Shown: piece after piece, positions 1 through 8,664 of the stretch
Position numbering within the stretch: the first letter of the stretch is position 1
Layout: the number at the start of each line of letters is the position of its first letter
From: Seohaeicola_A nanhaiensis
Lineage (GTDB): Bacteria > Pseudomonadota > Alphaproteobacteria > Rhodobacterales > Rhodobacteraceae
NCBI RefSeq assembly: GCF_042654245.1
Contig: NZ_JBHSGI010000009.1
Span: forward strand, 186,001 to 250,000
Length of the DNA: 64,000 nucleotides
Direction of reading: 5' to 3'
Position numbers and translations under genes: made by a program
Notes under the pieces: generated by a model
Database searches by the model: none
The model's input: the letters and a program-made list of their open reading frames with translations, nothing else
What the model was told of the DNA's origin: nothing

Positions 1-61
1 CGCGTGCGTCGGGGCGCGTGGCGATCTGTGCCGCGAGATAGTCGTGCCAGTGTGCGGTCAT
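1..61 (-). CDS. 5' fragment of an unidentified gene, last visible member of the beta-oxidation operon
   Basis: An ATG on the minus strand at 61-59 overlaps the TGA of the upstream crotonase gene by four bases (ATGA). The frame stays open to the left edge, giving about 20 codons beginning MTAHWHDYLAAQIATRPDA. No domain can be recognised in so short a piece. The ATGA coupling is the same junction style used elsewhere in this operon, so it is probably a real co-translated gene. From context alone an AMP-forming acyl-CoA ligase would be ordinary, but that is inference. Confidence 0.5.
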   Translation of the reverse strand, partial: MTAHWHDYLAAQIATRPDAR

Positions 62-834
62 TTGGAAAAGTCGGCTTTGCGTTTTTCGAGGAAAGCGGAA
101 ATGCCTTCGCCCGCTTCGTCGCCGCCCTGGGCGATGGCCATGGCGTCGCGTTCGCGGTCGAGCTGTTCGGCCTCGGTGGTGTCGTAGGCCTGATTGACCA
201 GCGCGCGGATGGCGGACTGGGCCAGCGGAGGGCCGGCGGCGAGGGCATCGGCGAGGGCGTTCGCCTCGGCTTCGGTGCTGCCTGCCGGGACAACGGCGTT
301 GACGACGCCCAGCTGCGCCATCCGTTCGGCGGTGACGGGGCGCGCCAGCAGGCACATCTCCATCGCCAGCGGACGGGGGAGCATGCGGGCGAAGGCAGCG
401 GTCAGCCCGCCGTCGGGCACCAGCCCGGCCTTCACGTAGGCGGCGGTGAACTTGGCTCCGGCAGAGGCGACGATCAGGTCGCAGGCCATCGCCAGCGAGA
501 CGCCGGCCCCGGCCGCGCCGCCTTCGACGGCGGCGATCACCGGCACCGGGCAGGCGCGGATGGCGCGGATGACGCCGTGAAGACCGTCGATCTTGTCGCG
601 GCGTTCCGGTTCGGTAAGCTTGCGCCGCTCGATCAGGGTGTTCAGATCGCCGCCGGCGCAGAAGAAGCCGCCCTCGGAGGTCAGGATCACCGCGCGGATG
701 CGCTTTTCGGTGGCCTGCCAGGTGGCTTCGTTGATCGCCGAATAGAGGTCGGGCGACAGCGCGCCGCGCCGGCTGGCGTTCATGTTGACCACGACAAGGC
801 GGTCGCCCCGGTCGTCGATGCGGGCCAGGGTCAT
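58..834 (-). CDS. Enoyl-CoA hydratase/isomerase family protein (PaaG-like crotonase)
   Basis: 258 residues, a full-length single-domain crotonase. The start ATG at 834-832 overlaps the thioesterase stop by 4 bp. Crotonase-fold signatures are visible: GGFFCAGGDLN for the CoA-binding oxyanion region, EGGAAGAG for the second oxyanion loop, and AGLVPDGGL. Both glutamates that act as acid and base in classical enoyl-CoA hydratases are absent: the first position lies in GAGVSLAMA and the second in AAYVKAGL. An aspartate sits in the GLVPDGG segment, as in PaaG-type isomerases. It therefore more likely isomerises or hydrates an unusual CoA thioester than a plain trans-2-enoyl-CoA. It lies in an operon with two acyl-CoA dehydrogenases, a FadB-like enzyme and a thioesterase. 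Confidence 0.9.
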   Translation of the reverse strand: MTLARIDDRGDRLVVVNMNASRRGALSPDLYSAINEATWQATEKRIRAVILTSEGGFFCAGGDLNTLIERRKLTEPERRDKIDGLHGVIRAIRACPVPVIAAVEGGAAGAGVSLAMACDLIVASAGAKFTAAYVKAGLVPDGGLTAAFARMLPRPLAMEMCLLARPVTAERMAQLGVVNAVVPAGSTEAEANALADALAAGPPLAQSAIRALVNQAYDTTEAEQLDRERDAMAIAQGGDEAGEGISAFLEKRKADFSK

Positions 835-1259
835 GCCGCGGCTTCCTTTCGGGCGGGTTTGTAGACGCCGGTGCTGGTTGCGATCAGCCGTCCGCTTTCG
901 TCGCGCAACTCGCCCGAGATGAAGAGCGTTCGCTTGCCGCCGCCGGTCACGGTGCCGATGGCCGTCGCCTGCCCCTGCAGCATCGGCGCGATGAACTGGA
1001 CAGTGAAAGACACGCTGAGCATCGGCGGCAGGTCTACGGGGTCCATGTGCATGGAGCCCGAGATGCCGCAGGCGCTGTCGAGCAGGGTGGCGACGATGCC
1101 GCCGTGCAGGACATCGTGACGGTTGGTGTGATCGCCGGTGACATCCAGCGACACGCGCGCGCGGCCGTCCGGGTGACCGGTGTCGGTCACCCATCCGATC
1201 AGGCGCTGCGTTCCGGTCTCGCCGATCCGCAGGACGGGATCATGCCGCGCTGAGTTCAA
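831..1259 (-). CDS. PaaI-type hotdog-fold acyl-CoA thioesterase
   Basis: About 142 residues of a single hotdog domain. The family motif HGGIVATLLDSACG is present near the middle (NRHDVLHGG.. core), followed by the long helix and the strands ending in STGVYKPAR. Members hydrolyse small or aryl acyl-CoA esters. No ATG is available in a suitable place. I chose a TTG at 1259, which gives a family-typical N-terminus and a 20-bp overlap with the preceding acyl-CoA dehydrogenase; another TTG at 1292 would add 11 residues that only shadow the conserved end of that gene. The 3' end overlaps the crotonase start by 4 bp. It may release or proofread CoA intermediates of the pathway encoded by this operon. 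Confidence 0.85.
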   Translation of the reverse strand: MNSARHDPVLRIGETGTQRLIGWVTDTGHPDGRARVSLDVTGDHTNRHDVLHGGIVATLLDSACGISGSMHMDPVDLPPMLSVSFTVQFIAPMLQGQATAIGTVTGGGKRTLFISGELRDESGRLIATSTGVYKPARKEAAA

Positions 1260-2367
1260 TGAAACGCCCCAGGTGGTAGTCGGTGTCGCCAAAGCGGTGG
1301 TCGGTCATCACGATCCGCTTGGCAATATGGGCGAGTTCGTATTCCTTGGTCATGGCGATGCCGCCGTGCATCTGGATCGATTCCTCGGCCACCAGACGAC
1401 CCACGCGCCCGATCAGGTTGCGCATCGAGGCGATCTGCAGGTCGCGCGCGTCGGTTTCGAGGTGGCCTGCGCCGTTGATGACGGCGGAGCGGGCCTGTTC
1501 CAGCTCGATCAGCAGGTCGGAATAGCGGTGCGCCAGGGCCTGGAAGGTGCCGATCGGGCGGCCGAACTGCTTGCGGGTCATCAGGTAGTCGCGGGTGAGT
1601 TCGACCGCCGTAACCATCGCGCCAAGCGCCTCGGCCGCGAGGGCGACGTTGGCGCGGGCGATGGCATCGGTCAGCGGGCCAAATCCCTTTCCGGCCGCGC
1701 CCAGACGCGCGCTGGCCGGGATTGTCACGTTGTCGAGCGTCACCTCGGCGGCGTGGCCCCCGGCGAGCATCGGATAGCTGCGCAGGGTCATGCCCGAGGT
1801 GCCGGCCGGCACGAGGAAGAGCGAAATGCCATCGGTATCCGCGACGCCACCGCTTTCGCGGGCGGAGACGATCAGGTGGTCGGCGGCCTCGGCATTCACC
1901 ACGACGGACTTGCGGCCGTTCAGCACGATATCGCCGCCGGAGTCCTTGGCGGTGGTCTCGACCCGCGAGAGGTCATAGCGGGCAACCGGTTCGCCATGGG
2001 CGAGCGCGAGTTGCACGTCACCTTCGATAAGCTTTTCGATCAGCGCCTTCTGGTCGTCGTTGCCCAGCGCGGCGATCAGCCCGCCGCCCAGGATGGCGGT
2101 GTCGAGCAGCGGTTCCACGACGCCGGCGCGGCCCAGTTCCTCGAACACGGTCGAGAGGTCGAAGCCGAGGCCGCCAAAGCCGCCCTGATCTTCGGTGAAC
2201 AGCGCGCCGATGACGCCCAGTTCGGCCAGTTTGGCCCAGATTTCGGGCGAATAGCCCTTGTCAGAGTCGATGATGGCGTTGCGGGTCTTGGTGTCGTATT
2301 TGTCCGACAGATAGCGACGCAGGGTGTCCTGCAGCATCTGGCGTTCTTCGGTCAGGTTGAAATCCAC
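1240..2367 (-). CDS. Acyl-CoA dehydrogenase family protein (probable partner subunit)
   Basis: 375 residues with the three-domain acyl-CoA dehydrogenase layout: N-terminal helices (FNLTEERQMLQDTLRRYL), middle beta domain, and C-terminal helical bundle with MHGGIAMTKEYELAHIAKR. GTG start preceded by GGAGG about 8 bases upstream; that Shine-Dalgarno includes the stop codon of the next dehydrogenase upstream, so translation is probably coupled. The C-terminus ends soon after the MHGG segment and lacks the usual IYEGT-like segment that carries the catalytic glutamate in short/medium-chain enzymes. Together with the adjacent second dehydrogenase this suggests one half of a heteromeric (alpha2-beta2) dehydrogenase, as known for steroid side-chain FadE pairs. 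Substrate unknown. Confidence 0.9.
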   Translation of the reverse strand: MDFNLTEERQMLQDTLRRYLSDKYDTKTRNAIIDSDKGYSPEIWAKLAELGVIGALFTEDQGGFGGLGFDLSTVFEELGRAGVVEPLLDTAILGGGLIAALGNDDQKALIEKLIEGDVQLALAHGEPVARYDLSRVETTAKDSGGDIVLNGRKSVVVNAEAADHLIVSARESGGVADTDGISLFLVPAGTSGMTLRSYPMLAGGHAAEVTLDNVTIPASARLGAAGKGFGPLTDAIARANVALAAEALGAMVTAVELTRDYLMTRKQFGRPIGTFQALAHRYSDLLIELEQARSAVINGAGHLETDARDLQIASMRNLIGRVGRLVAEESIQMHGGIAMTKEYELAHIAKRIVMTDHRFGDTDYHLGRFIELSAA

Positions 2368-2371
2368 CTGC

Positions 2372-3562
2372 TCAGCCTCCCATCTTCACTTTGGCGATGA
2401 TCCCGCGCTGGATCTCGTTGGAGCCGCCGAAGATCGACAGCTTGCGATTGTTGAAATAGGCCGCGGCCTGGGGCCCGGCGTAGTCCGGCCCGATCGGGTC
2501 GTTGTCGCCCTCGATAGATTCCGACGGGAAGGGCATCGCGTAGGGGCCGACCGCGCGGCGGGCGAGGTCGTTGATTTCCTGGCGGATGATGGTGCCCTTG
2601 ACCTTGAGCATCGAGCTTTCGACGCCCGGGGCCTGACCGGCGGCGGCCTGCGAAATGATGCGCATGTTGCTGGTCGCCATCGCCATCAGGTCGATTTCCA
2701 CCTTGGCGAGCCGCGCCGCGAAATGCGGGTTGTGAATCAGCGGCTTGCCACCCGCCTGTTCGGCCTTGGCGATCCGTTTCACCGATTCCAGACCGGCCTG
2801 GCTGAACCCGACCCCGGCGATGCCGGTGCGTTCGTGGGTCAGCAGGTATTTGGCGTAGGTCCAGCCCTTGTTTTCCTCGCCCACCAGATTTTCGACCGGC
2901 ACCTTGACGTCGGTGAACCAGACCTCGTTCACCTCGTGAACGCCGTCGAGCAGGATGATCGGGCGCACCTCGATGCCGGGGGTGTTCATGTCGATCAGCA
3001 GGAAGGAGATGCCCTCTTGCTGCTTGGCGTCGGGGTCGGTGCGGACCAGGCAGAAGATCATGTTGGCGTGCTGGCCGAGCGTCGTCCAGGTCTTCTGACC
3101 GTTGACGATGTAGTGGTCGCCCTCGCGCACCGCGCGGGTCTTGAGGGACGCCAGATCAGAGCCTGCACCGGGTTCAGAGTAGCCCTGGCACCACCAGTCG
3201 TCGCCGTTGAGGATGCGAGGCAGGTAGTAGTCCTGCTGTTCCTTGCTGCCGAACTTCTGCAGAACGGGAGCCAGCATGGCGAGGCCGAAGGGCACGATGC
3301 GCGGGGCACCGGCGCGGGCGGCTTCTTCCTCGAAGATGTGTTTCTGCACCGCGTTCCATTCCGCGCCGCCGAATTTCTTGGGCCAGCCGGGGGCGAGCCA
3401 TCCCTTTTCGTTCAGGATGGCGTGCCAGCGTTCCATGTCGGCCTTGGTCAGCTCGCCACGGCGTTTGACCTTGTCGGACAGGTCTTTCGGCAGTTTCTCG
3501 TCCAGAAAGGCGCGCACTTCCTCGCGGAAGGCGATGTCTTCGGGGCTCCAGTTCAGGTCCAT
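2372..3562 (-). CDS. Acyl-CoA dehydrogenase family protein
   Basis: 396 residues, ATG start with GGAGG eight bases upstream. The N-terminal domain (NWSPEDIAFREEVRAFLDEK), the FAD-contacting segment around WWCQGYSEPGAGSD and the C-terminal IFGGSNEIQRGI motif are all present. In this branch a glycine occupies the position of the IYEGT glutamate of medium-chain enzymes, so the catalytic base, if the enzyme is active, lies elsewhere. It sits 4 bp from a second dehydrogenase gene of different sequence, which fits a two-subunit acyl-CoA dehydrogenase. FAD-dependent alpha,beta-desaturation of an acyl-CoA is the expected reaction; the chain type cannot be read from sequence. Confidence 0.92.
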   Translation of the reverse strand: MDLNWSPEDIAFREEVRAFLDEKLPKDLSDKVKRRGELTKADMERWHAILNEKGWLAPGWPKKFGGAEWNAVQKHIFEEEAARAGAPRIVPFGLAMLAPVLQKFGSKEQQDYYLPRILNGDDWWCQGYSEPGAGSDLASLKTRAVREGDHYIVNGQKTWTTLGQHANMIFCLVRTDPDAKQQEGISFLLIDMNTPGIEVRPIILLDGVHEVNEVWFTDVKVPVENLVGEENKGWTYAKYLLTHERTGIAGVGFSQAGLESVKRIAKAEQAGGKPLIHNPHFAARLAKVEIDLMAMATSNMRIISQAAAGQAPGVESSMLKVKGTIIRQEINDLARRAVGPYAMPFPSESIEGDNDPIGPDYAGPQAAAYFNNRKLSIFGGSNEIQRGIIAKVKMGG

Positions 3563-3581
3563 TTGTCCCTCCGCTTGAATG

Positions 3582-5675
3582 TCAGGCCGCGGCCTTGTTC
3601 AGGTCGTCGAAGGTCTTGCCCTCGGCCACCAGCCGTTCCAGCAGCGGTGCGGGCTGCCAGAACCAGTCGTCGTCTTTTGCGAATGTGCGGATATCGGCCA
3701 GAACCTTGTCCAGACCCTGCATATCTGCCCATTTCATCGGCCCGCCCTGATAGCGCGGGAAACCGTAGCCCGACAGGAACACCATGTCGATGTCGAGCGG
3801 GCGGCGGGCGATGCCTTCTTCCAGCACCTTGGCGCCTTCGTTGACCATCGCGGCCATGTAGCGGCGCACGATCTCGTCGTCGGAGAAGTCGCGCGGGGTC
3901 AGGCCCAGCTGCGCACGCTCGGCCTCGATCAGGTCCATCACCTCGGGGTTCGGGATGCCGCCGCGGCGCGAGCCTTCGTAGATGTAATAGCCCTTGCCGG
4001 TCTTCTGGCCGTAGTGGCCGGCCTCGCAGAGCCTGTCCGCATAGGTCGGCACCCGTTCGCGTGGGTGGCGCGTGGGGGCGAGGCGCTGGCGGGTCATCCA
4101 GCCGATGTCGAGACCGGCGAGGTCGCTGACGGCATAGGGGCCCATGGCGAAACCGAAATCGGTCAGCGCCTTGTCGATCTGGTAGGGGCTGGCGCCGTCC
4201 AGCACCATGTGTTCGGCGGCGGTGCGGTAGGTCTTGAGGATGCGGTTGCCGATGAAACCGTCGCAGACCCCGGCGCGCACCGAGATCTTGCCCAGCCGCT
4301 TGCCGAGGGCAAAGCCGGTTGCGGCGACTTCGGGCGCGGTCTTGGCTGCGACGACCACCTCGAGCAGCTTCATGATATGGGCAGGCGAGAAGAAGTGCAG
4401 GCCGATCACGTCCTGCGGGCGGCTGGTTTCGGCTGCGATTTCGTCGATGTCGAGGTAGGAGGTGTTCGTCGCCAGTACCGCGCCCGGTTTGCAGACGGCG
4501 TCGAGCTTACGGAAGACCTCCTTCTTGACGTCCATCCGTTCGAAGACGGCTTCGATGACGAGATCCACGTCGCTTAGAGCCTGATAATCGGTGGCAATGG
4601 TCAGGGCCTTGCCGACCATCGCGTCGTATTTTTCCTGGGACAGCTTGCCGCGTTTCAGCGCGCCGGAGAGGTTGCCCTCGATCCGGCCACGCGCGGCCTC
4701 GCCGGCCTCGGCCGACATTTCCAGCAGGACGACGTTCAGGCCGGATTGCAGCGCGGCGGTGGCGATGCCGGCGCCCATGGTGCCGCCGCCGATGACGCCG
4801 ATGGCCTTGACCTCGCGCGGGGTGACGCCGTCAAGTTCGGGAAGCTTGCCCACGGCGCGTTCCGAGAAGAAGGCGTGGATCATGCCCTGGCGCTGCTTCG
4901 TGCCCATCAGTTCGATGAACAGGCGGCGTTCCTCGGCGACGCCCTCGGCAAAGGGTTTCTCGCTGGCGGCCTGGATGGCGCGGACGCCGTAGGCGGGGGA
5001 AAGCTGGCCGCGCGCCTTGGCGAGTGCCGCGTCATATGCGGCGTCGAAGTCGATCGGCGCAGGGGCGGGCAGTTCGCTGACGGCGCGGCGGTTCGCGCCG
5101 CTGTCGAGCAGCTCTTGCACATAGGCGAGGCCGATGTCGCGCGGGGTGCCCTCGGCCACCTTGTCGATGACGCCGAGGCTGAGCGCCTCTTTCGCGCCGA
5201 TCTGGCGGCCCGAGGTGACGAGGTCGATGGCGGGTTCCACCCCGGTCAGGCGGGGCAGGCGCTGGGTGCCGGTGGCGCCGGGGATCAGGCCGAGGTTGAC
5301 CTCGGGGAGACCCATGCGGGCCGAAGGGACGGCGATGCGGTAATGCGAGGAGAGCGCGATTTCCAGCCCGCCGCCCAGCGCGGTGCCATGCATGGCCGAG
5401 ACAACGATCAGCGGGCAGGCCTCGATCCGGTTGCAAACGTCGGGCAGGTAGGGTTCGCGCGGCGGCTTGCCGAATTCGCGGATGTCCGCCCCGGCGAAAT
5501 AGGTCGCGCCTTCGCCATAGATCAGGACGGCGCGCACGCCTGTGTCGGCTTCGGCGCGTTCGATCCCCTTGATCAGCCCGACACGTGTGTCGTAGCCAAG
5601 GGCATTGACCGGCGGGTTGTTTGCCGACAGGACGGCGATGTCGCCGATCCGTTCATATCCGATTGCGTCAGGCAC
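3582..5675 (-). CDS. Bifunctional enoyl-CoA hydratase / 3-hydroxyacyl-CoA dehydrogenase (FadB/FadJ-like)
   Basis: 697 residues from a GTG start at 5675, chosen because GGAGGAGA lies just upstream and the protein then begins PDAIGYERIGDIAVLS like other members; an upstream extension would only lengthen the N-terminus with proline/alanine-rich sequence. Domain order: crotonase domain (about 1-190, with MHGTALGGGLEIAL and GLPEVNLGLIPGATG, both catalytic glutamates kept), linker, NAD-binding domain of 3-hydroxyacyl-CoA dehydrogenase starting at IGVIGGGTMGAG near residue 291, then the two C-terminal dehydrogenase helical domains. It would hydrate enoyl-CoA and oxidise 3-hydroxyacyl-CoA. First gene of the beta-oxidation part of the operon, 146 bp after the Tm-1-like gene. 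Confidence 0.95.
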   Translation of the reverse strand: MPDAIGYERIGDIAVLSANNPPVNALGYDTRVGLIKGIERAEADTGVRAVLIYGEGATYFAGADIREFGKPPREPYLPDVCNRIEACPLIVVSAMHGTALGGGLEIALSSHYRIAVPSARMGLPEVNLGLIPGATGTQRLPRLTGVEPAIDLVTSGRQIGAKEALSLGVIDKVAEGTPRDIGLAYVQELLDSGANRRAVSELPAPAPIDFDAAYDAALAKARGQLSPAYGVRAIQAASEKPFAEGVAEERRLFIELMGTKQRQGMIHAFFSERAVGKLPELDGVTPREVKAIGVIGGGTMGAGIATAALQSGLNVVLLEMSAEAGEAARGRIEGNLSGALKRGKLSQEKYDAMVGKALTIATDYQALSDVDLVIEAVFERMDVKKEVFRKLDAVCKPGAVLATNTSYLDIDEIAAETSRPQDVIGLHFFSPAHIMKLLEVVVAAKTAPEVAATGFALGKRLGKISVRAGVCDGFIGNRILKTYRTAAEHMVLDGASPYQIDKALTDFGFAMGPYAVSDLAGLDIGWMTRQRLAPTRHPRERVPTYADRLCEAGHYGQKTGKGYYIYEGSRRGGIPNPEVMDLIEAERAQLGLTPRDFSDDEIVRRYMAAMVNEGAKVLEEGIARRPLDIDMVFLSGYGFPRYQGGPMKWADMQGLDKVLADIRTFAKDDDWFWQPAPLLERLVAEGKTFDDLNKAAA

Positions 5676-5821
5676 GCGATTCTCCTCCAAGCTCGCGGCC
5701 GGAGCCCCTGGGCCCGGTGGGGCGAGCCTAGCGGGACGCCGTGGCATTGCAAGGGTGCCTTTGGCCGCATCGTTCCGATCTGCGGAAGGCTATTCCACAT
5801 ATCCTGCAGGGGTGCAACTGG

Positions 5822-7054
5822 TCAGCGATGCACGAGGCCCTGCGTTACCCAGTCGTCGAAGATCGTGAGGGCGCGGTTCGAGAAGGCGGCGTCGTTGATG
5901 TGCGCATCCAGGCGGTGGAGCGTGGCATTGGGCGGGCAGCACTTGCGGATTTCGTCGCAGAAGGCGGCGAGGCCTTCGGGATCGGAGAGCGGCGCGCCGT
6001 CGCGGTCCCATTCGTTGCAGCCCTGTTCGGGCAGCAGCAGGGCCACGGGTCCACGGGCCGAGGCGAGTTTATCGCAGAGGGCGCGCGCGACCTGCCGGCG
6101 TTCTTCGGCGTTCAGCACGGCGGAGGTCAACAGGCGGTTGTGGGCGTGGGTCGGGCGGCCGGCGAGTTTGCGTGGCGTTTCCTGCCAGCCGACGAAATCG
6201 ACAAGGTCGTAGCAGCCCGGCGCGACCAGTTGCGGGATGCTGGCGCGGCCTGCGGCGGTCATCCTGTCGGCGCCAGCGGACAGACCCCCGAACAGGTGGT
6301 TCGCCACTTCCTGCGGGGCAAAGTCCATGACGGCGGCGAAGGCGCCCTCGGCGGCGAGCGATTCAAAGGCGCGGCCGCCCATGCCGGTGGCGTGGAAGAC
6401 CGCGACGTCGAAACCGCGCTGTTCCAGGGCCGGCTTGAGGTCGACCATGTAGCGCAGGACGGTCTTGCCGAAGGAGGTCATCCCGATCAGCGGGCGGTCG
6501 CGGCGGGGCGGTTCGACTGCGCGGGCCGCGCCCAGCACGGCGCCGGCGGCCTGTGACAGCGAGGATTTGCAGACCGCGTTCAGACCGTAGAGGCCCCCGG
6601 CCCAGAGGATCATCTGGATGTCCGCGGCGAGCCGGTCGGGGGGCAGAAGCGGGGAAAAGGCCACTGTAGAGACGATATACTTGGGTACGCCCAGTGGCAG
6701 AGCAGCGCAGAGATCGAGCGCGAGGTCGGTGCCCATCGTGCCGCCGAGCGCGATGACGCCGTCGATGCGCCCCTCGCGCCAGAGCGACAGCGCCTTCGCC
6801 GCCGCGCCCCGGGCCATGATCTGCATGGCGGCGTTTTCGTCCTCGGTGGCGATGGCCTCGGCAATCGACGCGCCGCCGGCCTCGGCCACCTCGTGCTTGC
6901 CGATATGGGCGGGGCGGGAGGGGTCGCCCAGAACGCTGACGTCCATGGTGAGCACGTCGCCGCCCTGTTCGCGGATGATGCGGACCAGATAGGCGAGTTC
7001 GGCATCCTTGGTATCCCAGGTGCCCACGACGAGGATGGTCTTGTCAGCCGTCAT
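5822..7054 (-). CDS. Tm-1-like ATP-binding protein (UPF0261 family)
   Basis: 410 residues. The N-terminus KTILVVGTWDTKDAEL is the family signature, with a Rossmann-like nucleotide-binding first half and a second domain beginning near PLIGMTSFGKTVLRYMV. The family takes its name from the tomato Tm-1 resistance protein; bacterial members are of uncertain function and often sit beside catabolic and transport genes. The start overlaps the tctA stop by 4 bp (ATGA), so it is coupled to the transporter. Its place between an uptake system and beta-oxidation enzymes suggests a role in handling the imported substrate, but no reaction can be assigned. Confidence 0.85.
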   Translation of the reverse strand: MTADKTILVVGTWDTKDAELAYLVRIIREQGGDVLTMDVSVLGDPSRPAHIGKHEVAEAGGASIAEAIATEDENAAMQIMARGAAAKALSLWREGRIDGVIALGGTMGTDLALDLCAALPLGVPKYIVSTVAFSPLLPPDRLAADIQMILWAGGLYGLNAVCKSSLSQAAGAVLGAARAVEPPRRDRPLIGMTSFGKTVLRYMVDLKPALEQRGFDVAVFHATGMGGRAFESLAAEGAFAAVMDFAPQEVANHLFGGLSAGADRMTAAGRASIPQLVAPGCYDLVDFVGWQETPRKLAGRPTHAHNRLLTSAVLNAEERRQVARALCDKLASARGPVALLLPEQGCNEWDRDGAPLSDPEGLAAFCDEIRKCCPPNATLHRLDAHINDAAFSNRALTIFDDWVTQGLVHR

Positions 7055-8664
7055 TGTCCCCTCTCGCCGCCTGGCCTGATATGCCGTGCCCGGACCGCCC
7101 GCGCGCGGCTGCGGTCGATCGTGCCTTTGCGGCGGAACAGCAGGCCGCCAAAGCGGGTCGGGCGTGTCTTCGTCTCGCGCTCGGCCGCTTTCAGGTCGCG
7201 CCGGTCCGCCAGGACACGGATCAGATGCGCGCCGAGTACGAGCAGGATGACGATGAAGAGGATAAAGGCAATCGGCCGGTCGATGAAATCGAGCGGTTCC
7301 TTCACGCGCGCCATGCCCGCGCGCAGTTTTACCTCCATGATATTGCCGAGGACCATGCCGAGGATGATCGGCACCACCGGCAGGTCGAGCCGTTTCAGCA
7401 CGTATCCGAACAGTCCGAACACCGCAGCAATCACGCAGTCGGTGACCGAGTTGCGCAGCGAGTAGACGCCGACGAAGCTGAGGGTGAGGACGCAGATCCC
7501 GAGAAAACGGTTAGGGATTTTGACCAGCTGGATCAAGGGCCTGGTGGCGACCAGAAGGAACAGCAGTACCAGCACGTTCAGCACCGCCAGCGCGATGTAG
7601 AGCGCGACGACGAAGTCCATGCTGTTCTGGAACAGCCCCGGGCCCGGCACCACGTTGTGAACGTAGAAGACGCTGAGCATCATGGCGGTCAGCGCCTCGC
7701 CCGGGATGCCCAAGGCGAGCAGGGGGACCATGGCCGCCGCGGGCACGGCGTTGTTCGAGGTTTCGGCGGCGATCAGGCCTTCGGAGGCGCCGTGGCCGAA
7801 ATCCTCGGGCCGTTTCGAGGTGCGCTGGGCGTAGGTGTAGGAGAGGAACTGCGCGGTGAATTCGCCCACGCCGGGGATGATTCCCATCAGCACGCCGAAG
7901 CTGGCCGAGACGGTGGCAACGCGGGGATGGCGGGCCAGTTCGCGCAGACCCTGCAGCAGCCCGCCGCGCAGGCGGGTGGTGCGGAACTTCTCGTCCTCGC
8001 TGGTCAGCAGGACAAAGGCCTGGCTGAGCGCGAAAAGGCCGAGGACGACGACGATCAGGTTGAGACCGCCCTGCATGAAGGGCTGATCGAAGGTGTAGCG
8101 CTGGGTGTATTTGACCGGTTCGAAACCGATGGTCTGGATGAAGATGCCCAGCGCGGCGAGGGCGCCCGCGATCAGGCTTTGCCCGCGGTGGGCGACGATG
8201 ACGAGAATGATGCCGAGCAGGGCGGCCAGAAAGATCTCGCGGCTGCCGAACATCGGCGCGACCTTGGCCAGTACCGGCGCGAAGAGGACAAGGCACGCGA
8301 CCGAGAACATGCCGCCGAAGAAGGAGGACGAATAGGCGAGACTGAGCGCGCGCTGCGGTTCGCCCCGCGCGGTCATCGGATAGCCGTCGTAGGTGGTCAG
8401 CGCGTTGACGGCGGTGCCGGGGGTGTTGATCAGCACGGCGGGAATGGCCCCGCCATACATCGAGCTGCCGTAGATGCCGAGCAGGAGGGTCAGACCGACG
8501 ATCGGGTCCATCGAGAAGGTGGCCGGGAGCAGGATGGCGATGGCCACCGCCGGGCCGACGCCGGGGATGGCGCCGATCAGCACGCCGCCGACCGAGCCGA
8601 CGAGCAGCGCCAGGGCGACATCCCAGCGCATCAGGACTTCGATGGCGGAGATCAGGAGATCCAT
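7051..8664 (-). CDS. tctA: Tripartite tricarboxylate transporter, large permease TctA
   Basis: 537 residues of a very hydrophobic inner-membrane protein with roughly 12 helices. Family signatures include the N-terminal GSVGGVLIGAIPGVGPA and the repeated GIIPGVGEFTAQF in the second half, an internal duplication typical of TctA. The C-terminal tail is short, basic and cytoplasmic. It carries the substrate path of a solute-binding-protein-dependent secondary transporter. The start touches the tctB stop (TGATG) and the end overlaps the Tm-1-like gene. Confidence 0.95.
   Translation of the reverse strand: MDLLISAIEVLMRWDVALALLVGSVGGVLIGAIPGVGPAVAIAILLPATFSMDPIVGLTLLLGIYGSSMYGGAIPAVLINTPGTAVNALTTYDGYPMTARGEPQRALSLAYSSSFFGGMFSVACLVLFAPVLAKVAPMFGSREIFLAALLGIILVIVAHRGQSLIAGALAALGIFIQTIGFEPVKYTQRYTFDQPFMQGGLNLIVVVLGLFALSQAFVLLTSEDEKFRTTRLRGGLLQGLRELARHPRVATVSASFGVLMGIIPGVGEFTAQFLSYTYAQRTSKRPEDFGHGASEGLIAAETSNNAVPAAAMVPLLALGIPGEALTAMMLSVFYVHNVVPGPGLFQNSMDFVVALYIALAVLNVLVLLFLLVATRPLIQLVKIPNRFLGICVLTLSFVGVYSLRNSVTDCVIAAVFGLFGYVLKRLDLPVVPIILGMVLGNIMEVKLRAGMARVKEPLDFIDRPIAFILFIVILLVLGAHLIRVLADRRDLKAAERETKTRPTRFGGLLFRRKGTIDRSRARAVRARHIRPGGERGQ

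Noticed and set aside
5676..5821. Terminator or promoter in the gap between the Tm-1-like and FadB-like genes
   Set aside because: Short GC repeats are present but no clean stem with loop and no matching -35/-10 pair; the genes may still be one transcript.
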